Shown in pieces: positions 36,958-47,880 of a stretch of 64,000 nt of DNA. Within the stretch, counting starts at the first letter, position 1; every line of letters starts with the position of its first letter. The stretch comes from Rhodovulum sp. (lineage in GTDB: Bacteria > Pseudomonadota > Alphaproteobacteria > Rhodobacterales > Rhodobacteraceae): positions 1 through 64,000 of the forward strand of contig PALT01000011.1 in the NCBI GenBank assembly GCA_002706605.1. Direction: 5' to 3'. Below the pieces are notes generated by a model. It did no database searches. It saw nothing but the letters and a program-made list of their open reading frames with translations, and was not told the origin of the DNA. Position numbers and translations under genes: made by a program.

Positions 36958-38172
36958 TTACCGCTCCTTCAGTTTGACGCTGTTGTTGTAGATGTTCATG
37001 CCACCCGAGATGACGAGGCTGAGAACCAGATAGAACAGGCCCAGCAAGAGGATGCCCTCAAGCTCACGCCCTGTTTGGTTCACCGTAATCCCCCCAAGGG
37101 TCGCACGCACATCCATGTATCCAACCGCAATTGCCAGAGACGAGTTTTTGGTCAGGTTCAGGAACTGCGAAATCAGCGGCGGAATGATCACCCGCAGCGC
37201 CTGCGGCAGGATCACAAGGTTCATCGTCCGCCCCGGACGCAGGCCCAGCGCATATGCCGCTTCGGTCTGGCCTTTGGACACGGACAGGATGCCCGCGCGC
37301 ACGATTTCCGCGATGAACGCCCCCGTGTAGAGAGACAGCGCCAGCCACAGTGCGATCAACGAGTTCCGCAGGTGCAGACCGCCCTTAAAGTTGAACCCGC
37401 CCAGTTCGGGATAGTCCAGCGTCACCGGTCGGCCCAGAATGTAGTAGGCCAGCACCGACGGAATAAAGAACAACGCCGCCGAAATCCAGAACACCGGCAG
37501 GATATCCCCGGTCGCCTCTTGGCGTTTACGGGCGTAGCTGCGGAAAATGAAAATCCCGATCACCGACAGGATAAACACCCCAACCAGAATGGTCGAGTTG
37601 TCGCCCCATACAGGTTTTGGGATATAGACACCGCGGTTGGTCACCGCGACGCTGTCACCCAACAGCATCGAGGCCCCGCCCCCTTCGCGGAAGGCGCGCG
37701 GTTGCGGCATTGCTTCGGACATGATCGCAAAGATCGCGATGATCCACAGCAACAGGGGCACGTTGCGGAACCCCTCGACGTAGACCGCGATCAGGCGCGA
37801 CACCAACCAGTTTTTGGACAGGCGCAAAACACCGGCAAAGATCCCCAAGATCGTTGCCAGCACACAGCCCAGAAACGCGACCAGAATAGTGTTCAAAATC
37901 CCCACCAGCGCGGCGCGCCCATGGGAAGATTCGGAACTATATTCGATCAAACGCTGGTTAATATCGTATCCCGCAGGTTGGGATAGGAACCCGAAATAGA
38001 AATCTTTACCCAGATCGGAAAGGTTCTGGATCGTGTTACTTACCAGCCATGAAAAGAACAGCACCAACAGGATCATGGCGACCACCTGAATGGTCAACGA
38101 TCGATAGCGTGTGTCGTAAATAAGCTGGCTCAGCCGAAAGCCATCTTTCGGCGTCTCCGGAAAAGTCGACAT
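36958..38172 (-). CDS. bztB: Amino acid ABC transporter permease BztB
   Basis: 404 residues with about eight hydrophobic segments. The EAA-type loop is EIVRAGILSVSKGQTEAAYALGL. AapQ/BztB family. Separated from bztA by 139 bp containing a strong hairpin, so it is probably expressed at a lower level than the binding protein. Confidence 0.95.
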   Translation of the reverse strand: MSTFPETPKDGFRLSQLIYDTRYRSLTIQVVAMILLVLFFSWLVSNTIQNLSDLGKDFYFGFLSQPAGYDINQRLIEYSSESSHGRAALVGILNTILVAFLGCVLATILGIFAGVLRLSKNWLVSRLIAVYVEGFRNVPLLLWIIAIFAIMSEAMPQPRAFREGGGASMLLGDSVAVTNRGVYIPKPVWGDNSTILVGVFILSVIGIFIFRSYARKRQEATGDILPVFWISAALFFIPSVLAYYILGRPVTLDYPELGGFNFKGGLHLRNSLIALWLALSLYTGAFIAEIVRAGILSVSKGQTEAAYALGLRPGRTMNLVILPQALRVIIPPLISQFLNLTKNSSLAIAVGYMDVRATLGGITVNQTGRELEGILLLGLFYLVLSLVISGGMNIYNNSVKLKER

Positions 38173-38266
38173 CTCATACTCCCCGAGGTTTCTGTTGGCT
38201 AGTTTGGCGCCGTCGGTGTTTCCCGATCTGTGGCCGCAACAGATACGCTCATAATGACGTCAGTAG

Positions 38267-38297
38267 GAAAAGGGGCGCGACCCGTAGGTCACGCCCC
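38267..38297 (-). terminator. Partial terminator between bztA and bztB
   Basis: Minus-strand hairpin GGGGCGTGACC-TACG-GGTCGCGCCCC (one mismatch) followed by TTTTCC. It lies 14 bp after the bztA stop. Such attenuators commonly let a binding-protein gene be transcribed in excess of the permeases. Confidence 0.65.
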
Positions 38298-38311
38298 CCT
38301 TCGGTTGTATC

Positions 38312-39325
38312 TTAGCGGAAGGGCGGTGCGTACAGCAGGCCGCCATCGGTCCACTGTGCGTTCAAACCACGTGCAAGCGCGATCGGGGTGGCCTCGCCTA
38401 CGTTGCGTTCAAACGATTCGCCGTAGTTGCCAACCTGCGAGATGATCGCTTTGGCCCAACCGGCTTCCAGACCCAGCATTGCGCCCAGTTCACCCGCGGT
38501 GCCCAGCAGACGCTGAACTTCGGGGATGTCGGATGCAGCTTTTTCTTCGACGTTGGCCGAAGTGACGTCCAGTTCCTCAGCCGCGATCATCGCGTTCAGG
38601 CTCCAGCGCACGATGTCACCCCATTCGTTGTCGCCGTGGCGTACAGCCGGGCCCAACGGTTCTTTGGAGATGATTTCGGGCAGGATCACGTGACCTGCGG
38701 GATCTTCGAACGTTGCACGCGTAGCAGCCAGACCCGAAGCATCGGTGGTGTACACGTCGCACGCGCCAGCAAGGTACTGCTGTTGTGCTTCGGCGTTGGT
38801 TTCGATCGGCACCGGCTCATAGCTGATGTTGTTCACGCGGAAGAAGTCCGCGAGGTTCAGCTCGGTGGTGGTACCGGTTTGGATACAAACGGTTGCACCG
38901 TCCAGATCCTTAGCCGACGACACGCCCAGATCTTTGGGAACCATGAAGCCCTGACCGTCGTAGTAGTTTACGCCGGTGAACTCGAGTTTCAGGTCGTTGT
39001 CGCGCGAGAAGGTCCACGTGGTGTTACGCGCCAGCATGTCGATTTCGCCCGATGCCAGAGCGGTGAAACGCGTCTGGGTGGTCAGCGGGGTGAATTCAAC
39101 CTTGCTTGCGTCGCCCAGAACGGCGGCTGCAACAGCACGGCAAACGTCAACGTCGAAACCAACCCAAGTACCGTTGGCATCGGTTGCCGAGAAGCCCGGC
39201 AGACCGGTGGACACGCCGCATTTCAGCGAGCCGCGTGCTTTGACGTCGTCAAGCGTGGCAGCAGCCGACGCACCAGCAGCAAGGCCCGCGACAGTCAGCG
39301 CGCCAAGGAGTACTGTTTTTTTCAT
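38312..39325 (-). CDS. bztA: Amino acid ABC transporter substrate-binding protein BztA
   Basis: 337 residues with a signal peptide (cleavage about ASAAATLDD). The solute-binding fold has LKCGVSTGLPGFSATDANGTWVGFDVDVCRAVAAAVLGD and VCIQTGTTTELNLADFF (parts of the family 3 signature). It binds acidic amino acids and amides in the periplasm. AGGAAGAGG precedes the ATG. The 209-bp upstream region contains a small hairpin (39367-39383) and no promoter I can assign with confidence. Confidence 0.95.
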   Translation of the reverse strand: MKKTVLLGALTVAGLAAGASAAATLDDVKARGSLKCGVSTGLPGFSATDANGTWVGFDVDVCRAVAAAVLGDASKVEFTPLTTQTRFTALASGEIDMLARNTTWTFSRDNDLKLEFTGVNYYDGQGFMVPKDLGVSSAKDLDGATVCIQTGTTTELNLADFFRVNNISYEPVPIETNAEAQQQYLAGACDVYTTDASGLAATRATFEDPAGHVILPEIISKEPLGPAVRHGDNEWGDIVRWSLNAMIAAEELDVTSANVEEKAASDIPEVQRLLGTAGELGAMLGLEAGWAKAIISQVGNYGESFERNVGEATPIALARGLNAQWTDGGLLYAPPFR

Positions 39326-39534
39326 ACTTACCTCTTCCTGATGTTCCGTCCGAAAACGGATTTCCCCATCCTTGACCAGGATGACTTATCCACCCTTGTA
39401 TTTGGGGTGGTGCCACAAGTTTGGGCGGATGATGGTGAATTCGTCAAGGGCAGGTCGGGCATTTGCTCAAGGAAAAGGCAGTGAAATTTGCCTTTTTTTG
39501 ACCAATTGATCACCTGATAAGCATGAAGAATGTT

Positions 39535-40251
39535 TCAACCTGTTCTTTGGATTAGGTTCTGAAAGGATTTTGCCTGAATGAAGTCCGCAAGTTTACGTTG
39601 CGTAATCTTCTGCGCCTCCTCATCGGGGCCCCATTGCTCTTCTTGCCAGGTCTCATCGATTCTCGACAGGTCCCAGATCGTCGTCACGGGGGCAAAATCG
39701 TGAAACGCGGCCAGCCCGAGAATCAGTGAGCCCGTAAGCGCGACCATCTCATGCAGCGCGGTCAGTTCATAATGCGACTTGGCCAGAACCTCACCCCGCA
39801 GAGCGTCCAGCGCCGCCGCATCCTGCGCGATATGCATGATCCCCGCCGTCGGTTTCAGGCGCGCGCCGAACTGTGTCGCGGCCCAGTCCAGAACAGGATC
39901 CCAGCCCTCGGCCTGACGCGCGACCAACTCGCTCGGCGACGTCGCGCGATAGCACAACAGATCGGTTTCCCCATAGGCGGCGGTCAGGTCGGCCACCTCG
40001 TCAAACTGGGTCGCGACCTTGTCAATCGCCGCATTCACAGCGCGGGTCAGCGGCATCAGGGAGGGATCGATTTCCTCGGGCTGATCCTGCCATTCCTGCG
40101 CGATGGCGACCGCACAGGCCTCGGTCGGGGCCAAAAGGGTGCGCTTAGCCGGTGTTTTCACCAACCGCCCGTCCAGTTGCACGCCAAAGCCGCCCTCTTG
40201 GTCACAGATGGTGGCTTCTTTCCAGAAACGTTTCTTTGCCCAACCTGTCAT
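39535..40251 (-). CDS. ATP12-family ATP synthase assembly chaperone
   Basis: 238 residues. The ATP12 features are FGVQLDGRLVKTPAKRTLLAPT, YGETDLLCYRA and WDPVLDWAATQFG. In mitochondria ATP12 helps assemble the F1 alpha subunit; alphaproteobacterial relatives are assumed to do the same. It is the last gene of the degP-to-ATP12 unit and overlaps the HAD gene by 4 bp. Confidence 0.92.
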   Translation of the reverse strand: MTGWAKKRFWKEATICDQEGGFGVQLDGRLVKTPAKRTLLAPTEACAVAIAQEWQDQPEEIDPSLMPLTRAVNAAIDKVATQFDEVADLTAAYGETDLLCYRATSPSELVARQAEGWDPVLDWAATQFGARLKPTAGIMHIAQDAAALDALRGEVLAKSHYELTALHEMVALTGSLILGLAAFHDFAPVTTIWDLSRIDETWQEEQWGPDEEAQKITQRKLADFIQAKSFQNLIQRTG

Positions 40252-40913
40252 GCTTTATCCGCCCATAGTTCATTCAATGCATCGCCCATCTGGGTGTATT
40301 CGGTGACCACCCGATGCGCCTGTGTCAGGGCCTCTGCCCCGTGATAGCCCCACGTCACCCCAAGGGTCTTTACCCCCGCCGCGCGCCCCATTTCCATATC
40401 GAAACTGGTATCGCCAATCATGATCGCATCACGTGCCTCAACGCCCGTTTCCGCCAGCGCCGTCAGAACCATTGACGGGTGCGGTTTGGACGGGTGGTTG
40501 TCGGCGCATTGCTGGGTCACGAAAATGCGGTTCAGATCGAATGCCTCTAGCATGTGATCCAGACCTCGGCGCGATTTCCCCGTCGCAATACCCAACAGCA
40601 CATCATCGCGTCCTGCCAGTTGGGAAATCACCTCCATCGCCCCGTCATAGAGGGGCGACGGCGCCCCACCGGCGCGCAGGTCGAAATAGGATTGCTTGTA
40701 CGTCTCAACCACCTGATCACGCGTCGCGGCATCCAGATCGGGGGCCAGCTTGAACACCGCTTGCGGCAAGGACAGACCGACAATCGACAGGATATTGGCG
40801 GGCACCGGTTGGTTCACGGATTGAAACGCGCGCGTCATGGACTGACGGATCAACGCCTGACTATCGACCAGCGTGCCATCCACATCAAACAGCGCCAGTT
40901 TCAATGCGCTCAT
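40248..40913 (-). CDS. HAD-IA family phosphatase (phosphoglycolate phosphatase-like)
   Basis: 221 residues. HAD motifs are motif I DVDGTLVDS, motif II GIATGKS and motif III/IV IGDTSFDMEMGRAAGV. A cap domain lies between. It is likely a cytoplasmic phosphatase for a small phosphate ester such as 2-phosphoglycolate. It overlaps the pseudouridine synthase gene upstream by 4 bp, an order common in Rhodobacteraceae. Confidence 0.9.
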   Translation of the reverse strand: MSALKLALFDVDGTLVDSQALIRQSMTRAFQSVNQPVPANILSIVGLSLPQAVFKLAPDLDAATRDQVVETYKQSYFDLRAGGAPSPLYDGAMEVISQLAGRDDVLLGIATGKSRRGLDHMLEAFDLNRIFVTQQCADNHPSKPHPSMVLTALAETGVEARDAIMIGDTSFDMEMGRAAGVKTLGVTWGYHGAEALTQAHRVVTEYTQMGDALNELWADKA

Positions 40914-41953
40914 TCCAGATCCTCAAACGGGTCCTCGGGCACATCGCCCTCTTGCCATTGCAGGAACGACCACGTGCGTTTCATATGTTCGGGCAGCGGC
41001 GCGGTGATGGTCAACGGATTGCCCGTCACCGGATGCACCAGACGAAGGGACCGCGCATGCAGGTGCAGCTTGCGGCTCAGCTCGCCACCCAGCTGTGCAC
41101 CCCAGCCATCGCCAAGGTTTTCCTGACCCGAGCCGCCGTATTTCCCGTCGCCTACAATCGGGTGGCCCATCTCGGCCATATGCGCGCGCAACTGGTGCGT
41201 CCGCCCCGTCACGGGGATCAGGGCGACCCAACTTGTCCGCCCGCCCAGTGCCGACAGAACGGCGTAATCGGTGACCGCGCGTTTTGCGCCCGGCGTGTTG
41301 TCGACATCGCGCGGATGGATGCACAGCATCTTTTCCGCCTCGCCCTTGGCGCCGTGACCCGGGGCCTTGACCAATCCGTATTTGATTGTGCCAAGCGTCG
41401 GCTTCGGCACACCCGCAACGGCGGCCCAGTAAATCTTGCGCGTCTCACGCGACCGGAACGCCGAGGTCAGCGCGCCCGCAATCTGGCGCGTACGGGCAAG
41501 GATCAGAACGCCCGACGTGTCCTTATCCAGCCGGTGCACAAGGCGGGGTTTCTCATCATAGCCGAACTTCAACGCCTCGGCCAAACCGTCCACATGGCGG
41601 GTCTGTTTGCTGCCCCCTTGGGTGGGCAGACCCGGCGGTTTGTTCAGCGCGATGATATGATCGTCGCGATAAAGGACGCAGGACTGGATCAGCTTGGTGT
41701 CCGCGTCGGATACCTTGGGTTTCGGTTTCGCGGTGATCTCACCCGGTTCAGGCAGAGGCGGCACGCGCACCGATTGGCCCAGTTCCACCCGCGTGGCCGG
41801 TTTCACCCGTCCGCCATCAACGCGGATTTCGCCCTTGCGACACATCTTTTCGATGCGCCCTTGGGACACGTGGGGAAACTTGGCGCGGAACCACCGGTCC
41901 AGACGCTGACCGTCTTCGCCTGCTGCGATTGTCAGGGTTTGTACGCCGCTCAT
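40910..41953 (-). CDS. RluC-type pseudouridine synthase
   Basis: 347 residues. An N-terminal S4 domain (GQRLDRWFRAKFPHVSQGRIEKMCRKGEIRVDG) is followed by the RluA-family catalytic motif VHRLDKDTSGVLILA with the catalytic Asp. It isomerises uridines in 23S rRNA, probably the RluC sites, though the target is not fixed by the sequence. It overlaps crcB and the HAD gene by 4 bp each. Confidence 0.93.
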   Translation of the reverse strand: MSGVQTLTIAAGEDGQRLDRWFRAKFPHVSQGRIEKMCRKGEIRVDGGRVKPATRVELGQSVRVPPLPEPGEITAKPKPKVSDADTKLIQSCVLYRDDHIIALNKPPGLPTQGGSKQTRHVDGLAEALKFGYDEKPRLVHRLDKDTSGVLILARTRQIAGALTSAFRSRETRKIYWAAVAGVPKPTLGTIKYGLVKAPGHGAKGEAEKMLCIHPRDVDNTPGAKRAVTDYAVLSALGGRTSWVALIPVTGRTHQLRAHMAEMGHPIVGDGKYGGSGQENLGDGWGAQLGGELSRKLHLHARSLRLVHPVTGNPLTITAPLPEHMKRTWSFLQWQEGDVPEDPFEDLE

Positions 41954-42327
41954 GTCAGAACCGTCCGTGCCAGATGCAGCCCCGCCATCAGCGCCGCGAT
42001 TGAAAGTACAACGGACACCGCGACATACATCATGGCGGTGCCGATCTCGCCCCGCTCATACAGGGTGACCGCATCCAATGAAAATGCCGAAAACGTCGTG
42101 AAACCGCCCAAAAGACCCGTCATCAACAAGGGCGCGAACCGGTTGGCCCCGAAATGGCCCAGAACCACCACCAACGCGCCCATGACAAAGGACCCGATGA
42201 CGTTGACAGTCAACGTGCCATAGGGAAACCCCGGCCCCATCAGACGCAGGGCCGCAACCCCCGTCAGATAGCGCGCCGAGGCACCCAAAGCCCCCCCAAG
42301 CGCGACATAGGCCAAATTCCCCAACAT
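41950..42327 (-). CDS. crcB: Fluoride efflux channel CrcB
   Basis: 125 residues with four membrane segments from the ATG at 42327. Family motifs are GGALGASARYL, GTLTVNVIGSFVMGAL and GFTTFSAFSLDA. It exports fluoride. It lies inside a gene unit between rarA and the pseudouridine synthase and has no room for a fluoride riboswitch directly upstream. Confidence 0.94.
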   Translation of the reverse strand: MLGNLAYVALGGALGASARYLTGVAALRLMGPGFPYGTLTVNVIGSFVMGALVVVLGHFGANRFAPLLMTGLLGGFTTFSAFSLDAVTLYERGEIGTAMMYVAVSVVLSIAALMAGLHLARTVLT

Positions 42328-42346
42328 ATCCCGTGTCCTTGTGTCC

Positions 42347-43687
42347 CTAGGTCTGATCCGCGCCACGCCGTTTGGCCCGCAGACGCGCAAAATAGTCGAC
42401 CCGCTTTTTCAACTCGCGTTCATAGCCGCGTTCGACCGGCATGTAAAACGACACCGGATCGACCCCGTCGGGGAAATAGTTCTGGCCGGAAAACCCGTCC
42501 TCGGCATCGTGGTCGTATTGATAGCCCGCGCCGTACCCCAAATCCCCCATCATCGTCGTCGGCGCGTTCAGGATGTGCATGGGCGGCGGGCGGCTACCGG
42601 TTTGCTTGGCCAGCTTGCGCGCGCCTTTATAGGCGACATAGCCCGCGTTCGATTTCGGGGCCAAGGCCAGGTAAATCACCGATTGCGCAAGGGCGAGTTC
42701 GCCCTCGGGACTGCCCAGACGTTCATAGGTTTCCCATGCGTGCATCGCGTGGCTCTGGGCCTGTGGATCGGCAAGGCCGATATCCTCAACCGCCATGCGC
42801 ACCAACCGGCGGGCAAGGTAATTGGGGTCCTCGCCGCCCTCCAGCATCCGCGCAAACCAATACATGGCCCCATCGGGGTCAGAGCCGCGAATGGATTTGT
42901 GCAAGGCGGAAATCAGGTTGTAATGCTCTTCGCCCGATTTGTCGTATTTCGCGGCGCGCTTCATCAGGCGCGCGGACAACAGATCGGGACCGATATCCTC
43001 GGTCAGGGCGGGCCATGAGGCGACCCGCTCGACAAGGTTCAACAAGGCCCGCCCGTCCCCGTCCGCCATCTGCACCAATTGCGCGCGCGCCTCAGCCGTC
43101 AGGGGCAAGGCGCGGCCCAATTCCGTCTCGGCACGGGCGATCAGGTCGGACAGATCATCGTCCCCCAACCGGTTCAGCACCAACACCTGCGAACGCGACA
43201 AGACAGCCGCGTTCAGCTCAAAGCTGGGGTTCTCGGTGGTCGCCCCAACCAACAGGATCGTGCCGTCCTCCATATGGGGCAGGAACCCGTCCTGTTGCGC
43301 CTTGTTAAAGCGGTGGATCTCATCCACGAACAACAGGGTGCCGCGACCGGTGGTGCGGCGCACCTTTGCGGCCTCGAACACTTTGCGCAGCTCGGGCACA
43401 CCGGTGAAAATTGCACTGACCTGCACGAAATGCAGGTCGGTTTCATCTGCCAAGAGGCGCGCGATCGTCGTCTTGCCCACGCCGGGCGGTCCCCATAGGA
43501 TCATCGACCCCAGATGCCCAGAGGCCAGCATCGCGCCCAGCGGCCCATCGGGGCCTAGCACATGGTCCTGTCCGATAACCTCGGCCAGACTGCGCGGACG
43601 CAGCCGATCCGCCAACGGGCGATGCGCGTCGGGGGTCACCTCGCCGGTCGGCGCAGGATCGGGGGCGGTGGAAAACAGGTCACTCAT
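42347..43687 (-). CDS. rarA: Replication-associated recombination protein A (RarA/MgsA)
   Basis: 446 residues. AAA+ clamp-loader-like ATPase with Walker A GPPGVGKTT and Walker B LFVDEIHRF, a sensor region VGATTENPSF, and the C-terminal MgsA domain (YKGARKLAKQ, PMHILNAPTTMM). It acts at stalled replication forks. It follows degP by 23 bp and leads crcB by 19 bp. Confidence 0.95.
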   Translation of the reverse strand: MSDLFSTAPDPAPTGEVTPDAHRPLADRLRPRSLAEVIGQDHVLGPDGPLGAMLASGHLGSMILWGPPGVGKTTIARLLADETDLHFVQVSAIFTGVPELRKVFEAAKVRRTTGRGTLLFVDEIHRFNKAQQDGFLPHMEDGTILLVGATTENPSFELNAAVLSRSQVLVLNRLGDDDLSDLIARAETELGRALPLTAEARAQLVQMADGDGRALLNLVERVASWPALTEDIGPDLLSARLMKRAAKYDKSGEEHYNLISALHKSIRGSDPDGAMYWFARMLEGGEDPNYLARRLVRMAVEDIGLADPQAQSHAMHAWETYERLGSPEGELALAQSVIYLALAPKSNAGYVAYKGARKLAKQTGSRPPPMHILNAPTTMMGDLGYGAGYQYDHDAEDGFSGQNYFPDGVDPVSFYMPVERGYERELKKRVDYFARLRAKRRGADQT

Positions 43688-43710
43688 ATCGCCAACCTAT
43701 GCCAAGCGGA

Positions 43711-45093
<1,383 letters not shown>

Positions 45094-45162
45094 CGGCGCG
45101 GCCTCATCTGTTTTGCCCCGATATGCGCCCCATTGCGCGGCGTTTCAACCGCCCAGAACGGC

Positions 45163-45192
45163 AAAGGGCCCCGCCATTTCTAGCAGGGCCCT
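45163..45192 (-). terminator. Terminator after rplQ
   Basis: Minus-strand hairpin AGGGCCC...GGGCCCT with TTT behind it, 26 bp after the rplQ stop, marks the end of the alpha operon. The U-run is short, so some read-through into degP is possible. Confidence 0.6.
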
Positions 45193-45217
45193 GAAACCAA
45201 TCGCTTGGTCGAAGATC

Positions 45218-45646
45218 TTAGTCTTCGTCAGCGAATGCTGCTTCTTCGGCGGCAACGCGTGCTTTGTCGCCAGCGCCTTTGGCGTCGACGTCACGATCAA
45301 CGAATTCGATGATCGCCATCGGTGCCATGTCGCCATAGCGGAAGCCAGCTTTCAGGATGCGGACGTAACCACCTTGACGCTCGGCGTAGCGCGGGCCCAG
45401 AACTTCGAACAGCTTCGCAACATATGCGTCCTGTTTCAGTTGCGATGCGGCCTGACGACGGGCGTGCAGGTCACCGCGCTTGCCCAGCGTGATCAGCTTT
45501 TCGATGATCGGGCGCAGTTCTTTTGCCTTGGGCAGGGTGGTTTTGATTTGCTCGTGCTCGATCAGCGAGCCAGCCATGTTTGCGAACAGGGCCTTACGGT
45601 GCTCATGAGTACGGTTCAGACGGCGATAGCCACGTGCGTGACGCAT
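45218..45646 (-). CDS. rplQ: 50S ribosomal protein L17
   Basis: 142 residues with [20 protein letters not shown] at the start, the L17 signature. The C-terminal tail is acidic and Ala-rich ([10 protein letters not shown]) and longer than in enteric bacteria. Last gene of the alpha cluster, 145 bp behind rpoA with two hairpins in the gap. Confidence 0.98.
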   Translation of the reverse strand: MRHARGYRRLNRTHEHRKALFANMAGSLIEHEQIKTTLPKAKELRPIIEKLITLGKRGDLHARRQAASQLKQDAYVAKLFEVLGPRYAERQGGYVRILKAGFRYGDMAPMAIIEFVDRDVDAKGAGDKARVAAEEAAFADED

Positions 45647-45754
45647 AATATTTCTCCAACTTCTGTTTTTGCTTTGTCCGGCGACCTGTAAGCGTGCAGG
45701 CCACTCTCCTTGGGGCGGATGCCCTTATGTTCCCCACCAATGTGGGCATTTGTT

Positions 45755-45780
45755 GAGGGGGCGTTTAAATCCGCCCCCTC
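45755..45780 (-). other. Hairpin between rpoA and rplQ
   Basis: Perfect 9-bp inverted repeat GAGGGGGCG / CGCCCCCTC with an 8-base loop, 11 bp after the rpoA stop. A second small hairpin, CCCAC/GTGGG, lies at 45734-45746. There is no U-run, so RNA processing or stability is more likely than termination. Confidence 0.45.
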
Positions 45781-45791
45781 GAAAGGTCAAC

Positions 45792-46808
45792 TTAGAACTG
45801 GTCTTCGAATTTCTTGGCCAGGTCTTCGATGTTTTCCGGCGGCCATTCCTCGACATCCATGCCAAGGTGCAGCCCCATGCCCGAAAGCACTTCTTTGATC
45901 TCGTTCAGCGACTTGCGGCCAAAGTTCGGCGTGCGCAGCATCTCTGCTTCGGTTTTCTGAATCAGATCGCCGATGTAAACGATGTTGTCGTTCTTGAGGC
46001 AGTTTGCCGAACGGACAGACAGTTCCAGTTCGTCCACTTTCTTGAGCAGAAGCGGGTTGAACTCCAGACCGTCATCTTCGTCCTGACGACCGGCTGCTTC
46101 GGGCTCGTCAAAGTTGACGAAGATCGACAGCTGATCCTGCAGGATGCGGGCGGCGAATGCGACTGCGTCCTCGGGGGTGATCGAACCGTCGGTTTCGATC
46201 TTCAGGGTCAGTTTGTCATAATCCAGAACCTGACCTTCACGGGTCGGCTGAACGTCATAGGCAACCTTTTTGATCGGCGAATAGATCGCGTCGATCGGGA
46301 TCAGGCCAATGGGGGCGTCTTCGGGACGGTTTTTGTCCGCAGCAACGTAGCCCTTGCCGGTGTTGACAGTCAGTTCCATGAACAGGTCCGCGCCATCGTC
46401 GAGGTGACAGATCACGTGGTCTTTGTTCAGGATTTCGATGCCAGCGGTTTCCGAGATCTGACCAGCGGTCACAACCGACGGGCCTTTGGCCGCGATCGAA
46501 ACGCGCTTGGGACCTTCGGCTTCCATACGGACAGCGACACCTTTGAGGTTCAGAACCACATCGGTCACATCTTCGCGGACACCAGCGATGCTGGAAAACT
46601 CGTGCAGAACGTTATCGATCTGAACCGAGGTGATGGCCGCGCCTTGCAGCGAGCTCATCAGAACGCGGCGCAGAGCGTTGCCCAGCGTCAGACCAAAGCC
46701 ACGCTCCAGCGGCTCGGCGACGACGGTTGCTTGACGTGCCGGATCGTTGCCGGGTTTTACGTCCAGCTGGGTCGGCTTGATAAGTTCCTGCCAGTTCTTG
46801 TGGATCAT
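45792..46808 (-). CDS. rpoA: DNA-directed RNA polymerase alpha subunit
   Basis: 338 residues from the ATG at 46808 ([17 protein letters not shown]); longer in-frame starts run into non-conserved sequence. The N-terminal assembly domain has [17 protein letters not shown], and the C-terminal domain has [14 protein letters not shown] and [12 protein letters not shown]. Standard length and complete. Confidence 0.98.
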   Translation of the reverse strand: MIHKNWQELIKPTQLDVKPGNDPARQATVVAEPLERGFGLTLGNALRRVLMSSLQGAAITSVQIDNVLHEFSSIAGVREDVTDVVLNLKGVAVRMEAEGPKRVSIAAKGPSVVTAGQISETAGIEILNKDHVICHLDDGADLFMELTVNTGKGYVAADKNRPEDAPIGLIPIDAIYSPIKKVAYDVQPTREGQVLDYDKLTLKIETDGSITPEDAVAFAARILQDQLSIFVNFDEPEAAGRQDEDDGLEFNPLLLKKVDELELSVRSANCLKNDNIVYIGDLIQKTEAEMLRTPNFGRKSLNEIKEVLSGMGLHLGMDVEEWPPENIEDLAKKFEDQF

Positions 46809-46917
46809 GCGTGTCTCCTCAATTCCTGTTTGCTCCCCATGTCCAAAGTCGCAAACGCCCGAGGTAAAAAAACAGAGTCGGGCCGCACGCAATCGCACGG
46901 CCCGACGAGATCAGAAA

Positions 46918-47307
46918 TTAGACGCGACGACGCTTGGGCGGGCGGCAGCCGTTGTGTGCGATCGGGGTCACATCACGGATCGAGGTGATGTTGAAACCGA
47001 TAGCGGCCAGCGCACGCAGTGCCGATTCACGACCCGAACCGGGGCCTTGAACTTCGACTTCCAGCGTTTTTACGCCGTGCTCTTGGGCTTTTTTGCCAGC
47101 ATCTTCGGCAGCCATCTGAGCAGCGTAGGGGGTCGATTTACGCGAACCCTTGAAGCCCATGGTACCGGCCGACGACCACGAAATGGCGTTGCCCTGTACG
47201 TCCGAGATCAGGATTTTGGTGTTGTTGAACGAGCTGTTCACATGCGCCACACCAGCGGCGATGTTTTTACGTTCTTTACGCTTTGCGCGAGTCTTATCAC
47301 GAGCCAT
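46918..47307 (-). CDS. rpsK: 30S ribosomal protein S11
   Basis: 129 residues, ending [20 protein letters not shown], the invariant S11 tail. It lies 12 bp behind rpsM and 109 bp before rpoA. Confidence 0.98.
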   Translation of the reverse strand: MARDKTRAKRKERKNIAAGVAHVNSSFNNTKILISDVQGNAISWSSAGTMGFKGSRKSTPYAAQMAAEDAGKKAQEHGVKTLEVEVQGPGSGRESALRALAAIGFNITSIRDVTPIAHNGCRPPKRRRV

Positions 47308-47319
47308 CTGTCCTACCCC

Positions 47320-47688
47320 TTACTTCTTCTTGCCGGCGATCGGTTTTGCCGGGCCCTTACGGGTGCGAGCGTTGGTGTGGGTACGCTGACCGCGTACCGG
47401 CAGGTTACGACGATGACGCAGACCGCGGTAGCAGCCCAGGTCCATCAGACGTTTGATGTTCATTTGAACTTCACGGCGCAGGTCACCTTCAACGGTGAAG
47501 TTTGCGTCGATGTGCTCACGGACGGCCAGAACTTCGGCGTCCGACAGCTCGTTTACACGGCGGGTGGCTTCGATACCAACAGCGGCGCAGATCGATTCTG
47601 CAGCTGCGGGGCCGATGCCATGGATGTAGGTCAGTGCGATGGGGACGCGTTTCCCCGTCGGGATGTTAACGCCAGCGATACGTGCCAA
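47320..47688 (-). CDS. rpsM: 30S ribosomal protein S13
   Basis: 122 residues, [21 protein letters not shown] and [24 protein letters not shown], a clear S13. It follows a 192-bp leader region with two hairpins after adk, so it may have a promoter of its own or a regulatory leader. Confidence 0.98.
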   Translation of the reverse strand: MARIAGVNIPTGKRVPIALTYIHGIGPAAAESICAAVGIEATRRVNELSDAEVLAVREHIDANFTVEGDLRREVQMNIKRLMDLGCYRGLRHRRNLPVRGQRTHTNARTRKGPAKPIAGKKK

Positions 47689-47745
47689 GACGGTATTTCC
47701 TCTGGTTGCGGTTCCGTATTCCCAGAACCTTTTTTCACAACATAA

Positions 47746-47771
47746 GCCCGAAAGCGCGAAAGCCTCCGGGC
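47746..47771 (-). other. Leader hairpin upstream of rpsM
   Basis: As RNA on the minus strand this forms GCCCGGAGGC-TTTCGC-GCTTTCGGGC, ten pairs including three G-U pairs; on the plus strand the same places would be A-C mismatches. This suggests a structure meant for the minus-strand transcript. It sits 57-83 bp before the rpsM start. Confidence 0.45.
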
Positions 47772-47844
47772 CTGTCTATTAAATCTTGATACTTGTGAGG
47801 GTATCCCACGGCGTAACAAGACGATTCTCTATCGAGATGCTGTG

Positions 47845-47867
47845 CGTAGGGCGATTCACGCCCTACG
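47845..47867 (-). other. Perfect hairpin behind adk
   Basis: Nine-base arms CGTAGGGCG / CGCCCTACG with a 5-base loop, 13 bp after the adk stop, no U-run. It could stabilise the secY-adk RNA end or mark a processing site before rpsM. Confidence 0.45.
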
Positions 47868-47880
47868 TCAAGGGCGTCTT

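Noticed and set aside
39326-39345. Fourth CTTAC box before bztA (CTTACCTCTTCCTGAT)
   Set aside because: The second half-site is CTGAT, not CTTAC, and the sequence is the bztA ribosome-binding site, so the resemblance to box 2 is explained by a purine-rich Shine-Dalgarno.
39341-39534. Sigma-54 promoter before bztA (TGGCAC in the leader)
   Set aside because: TGGCAC is present, but the required downstream TTGC element at five bases is not; it reads CACCCCAAATA.
42328-42346. Fluoride riboswitch before crcB
   Set aside because: Only 19 bp separate crcB from rarA, and no crcB-motif pseudoknot can be placed in the rarA end.
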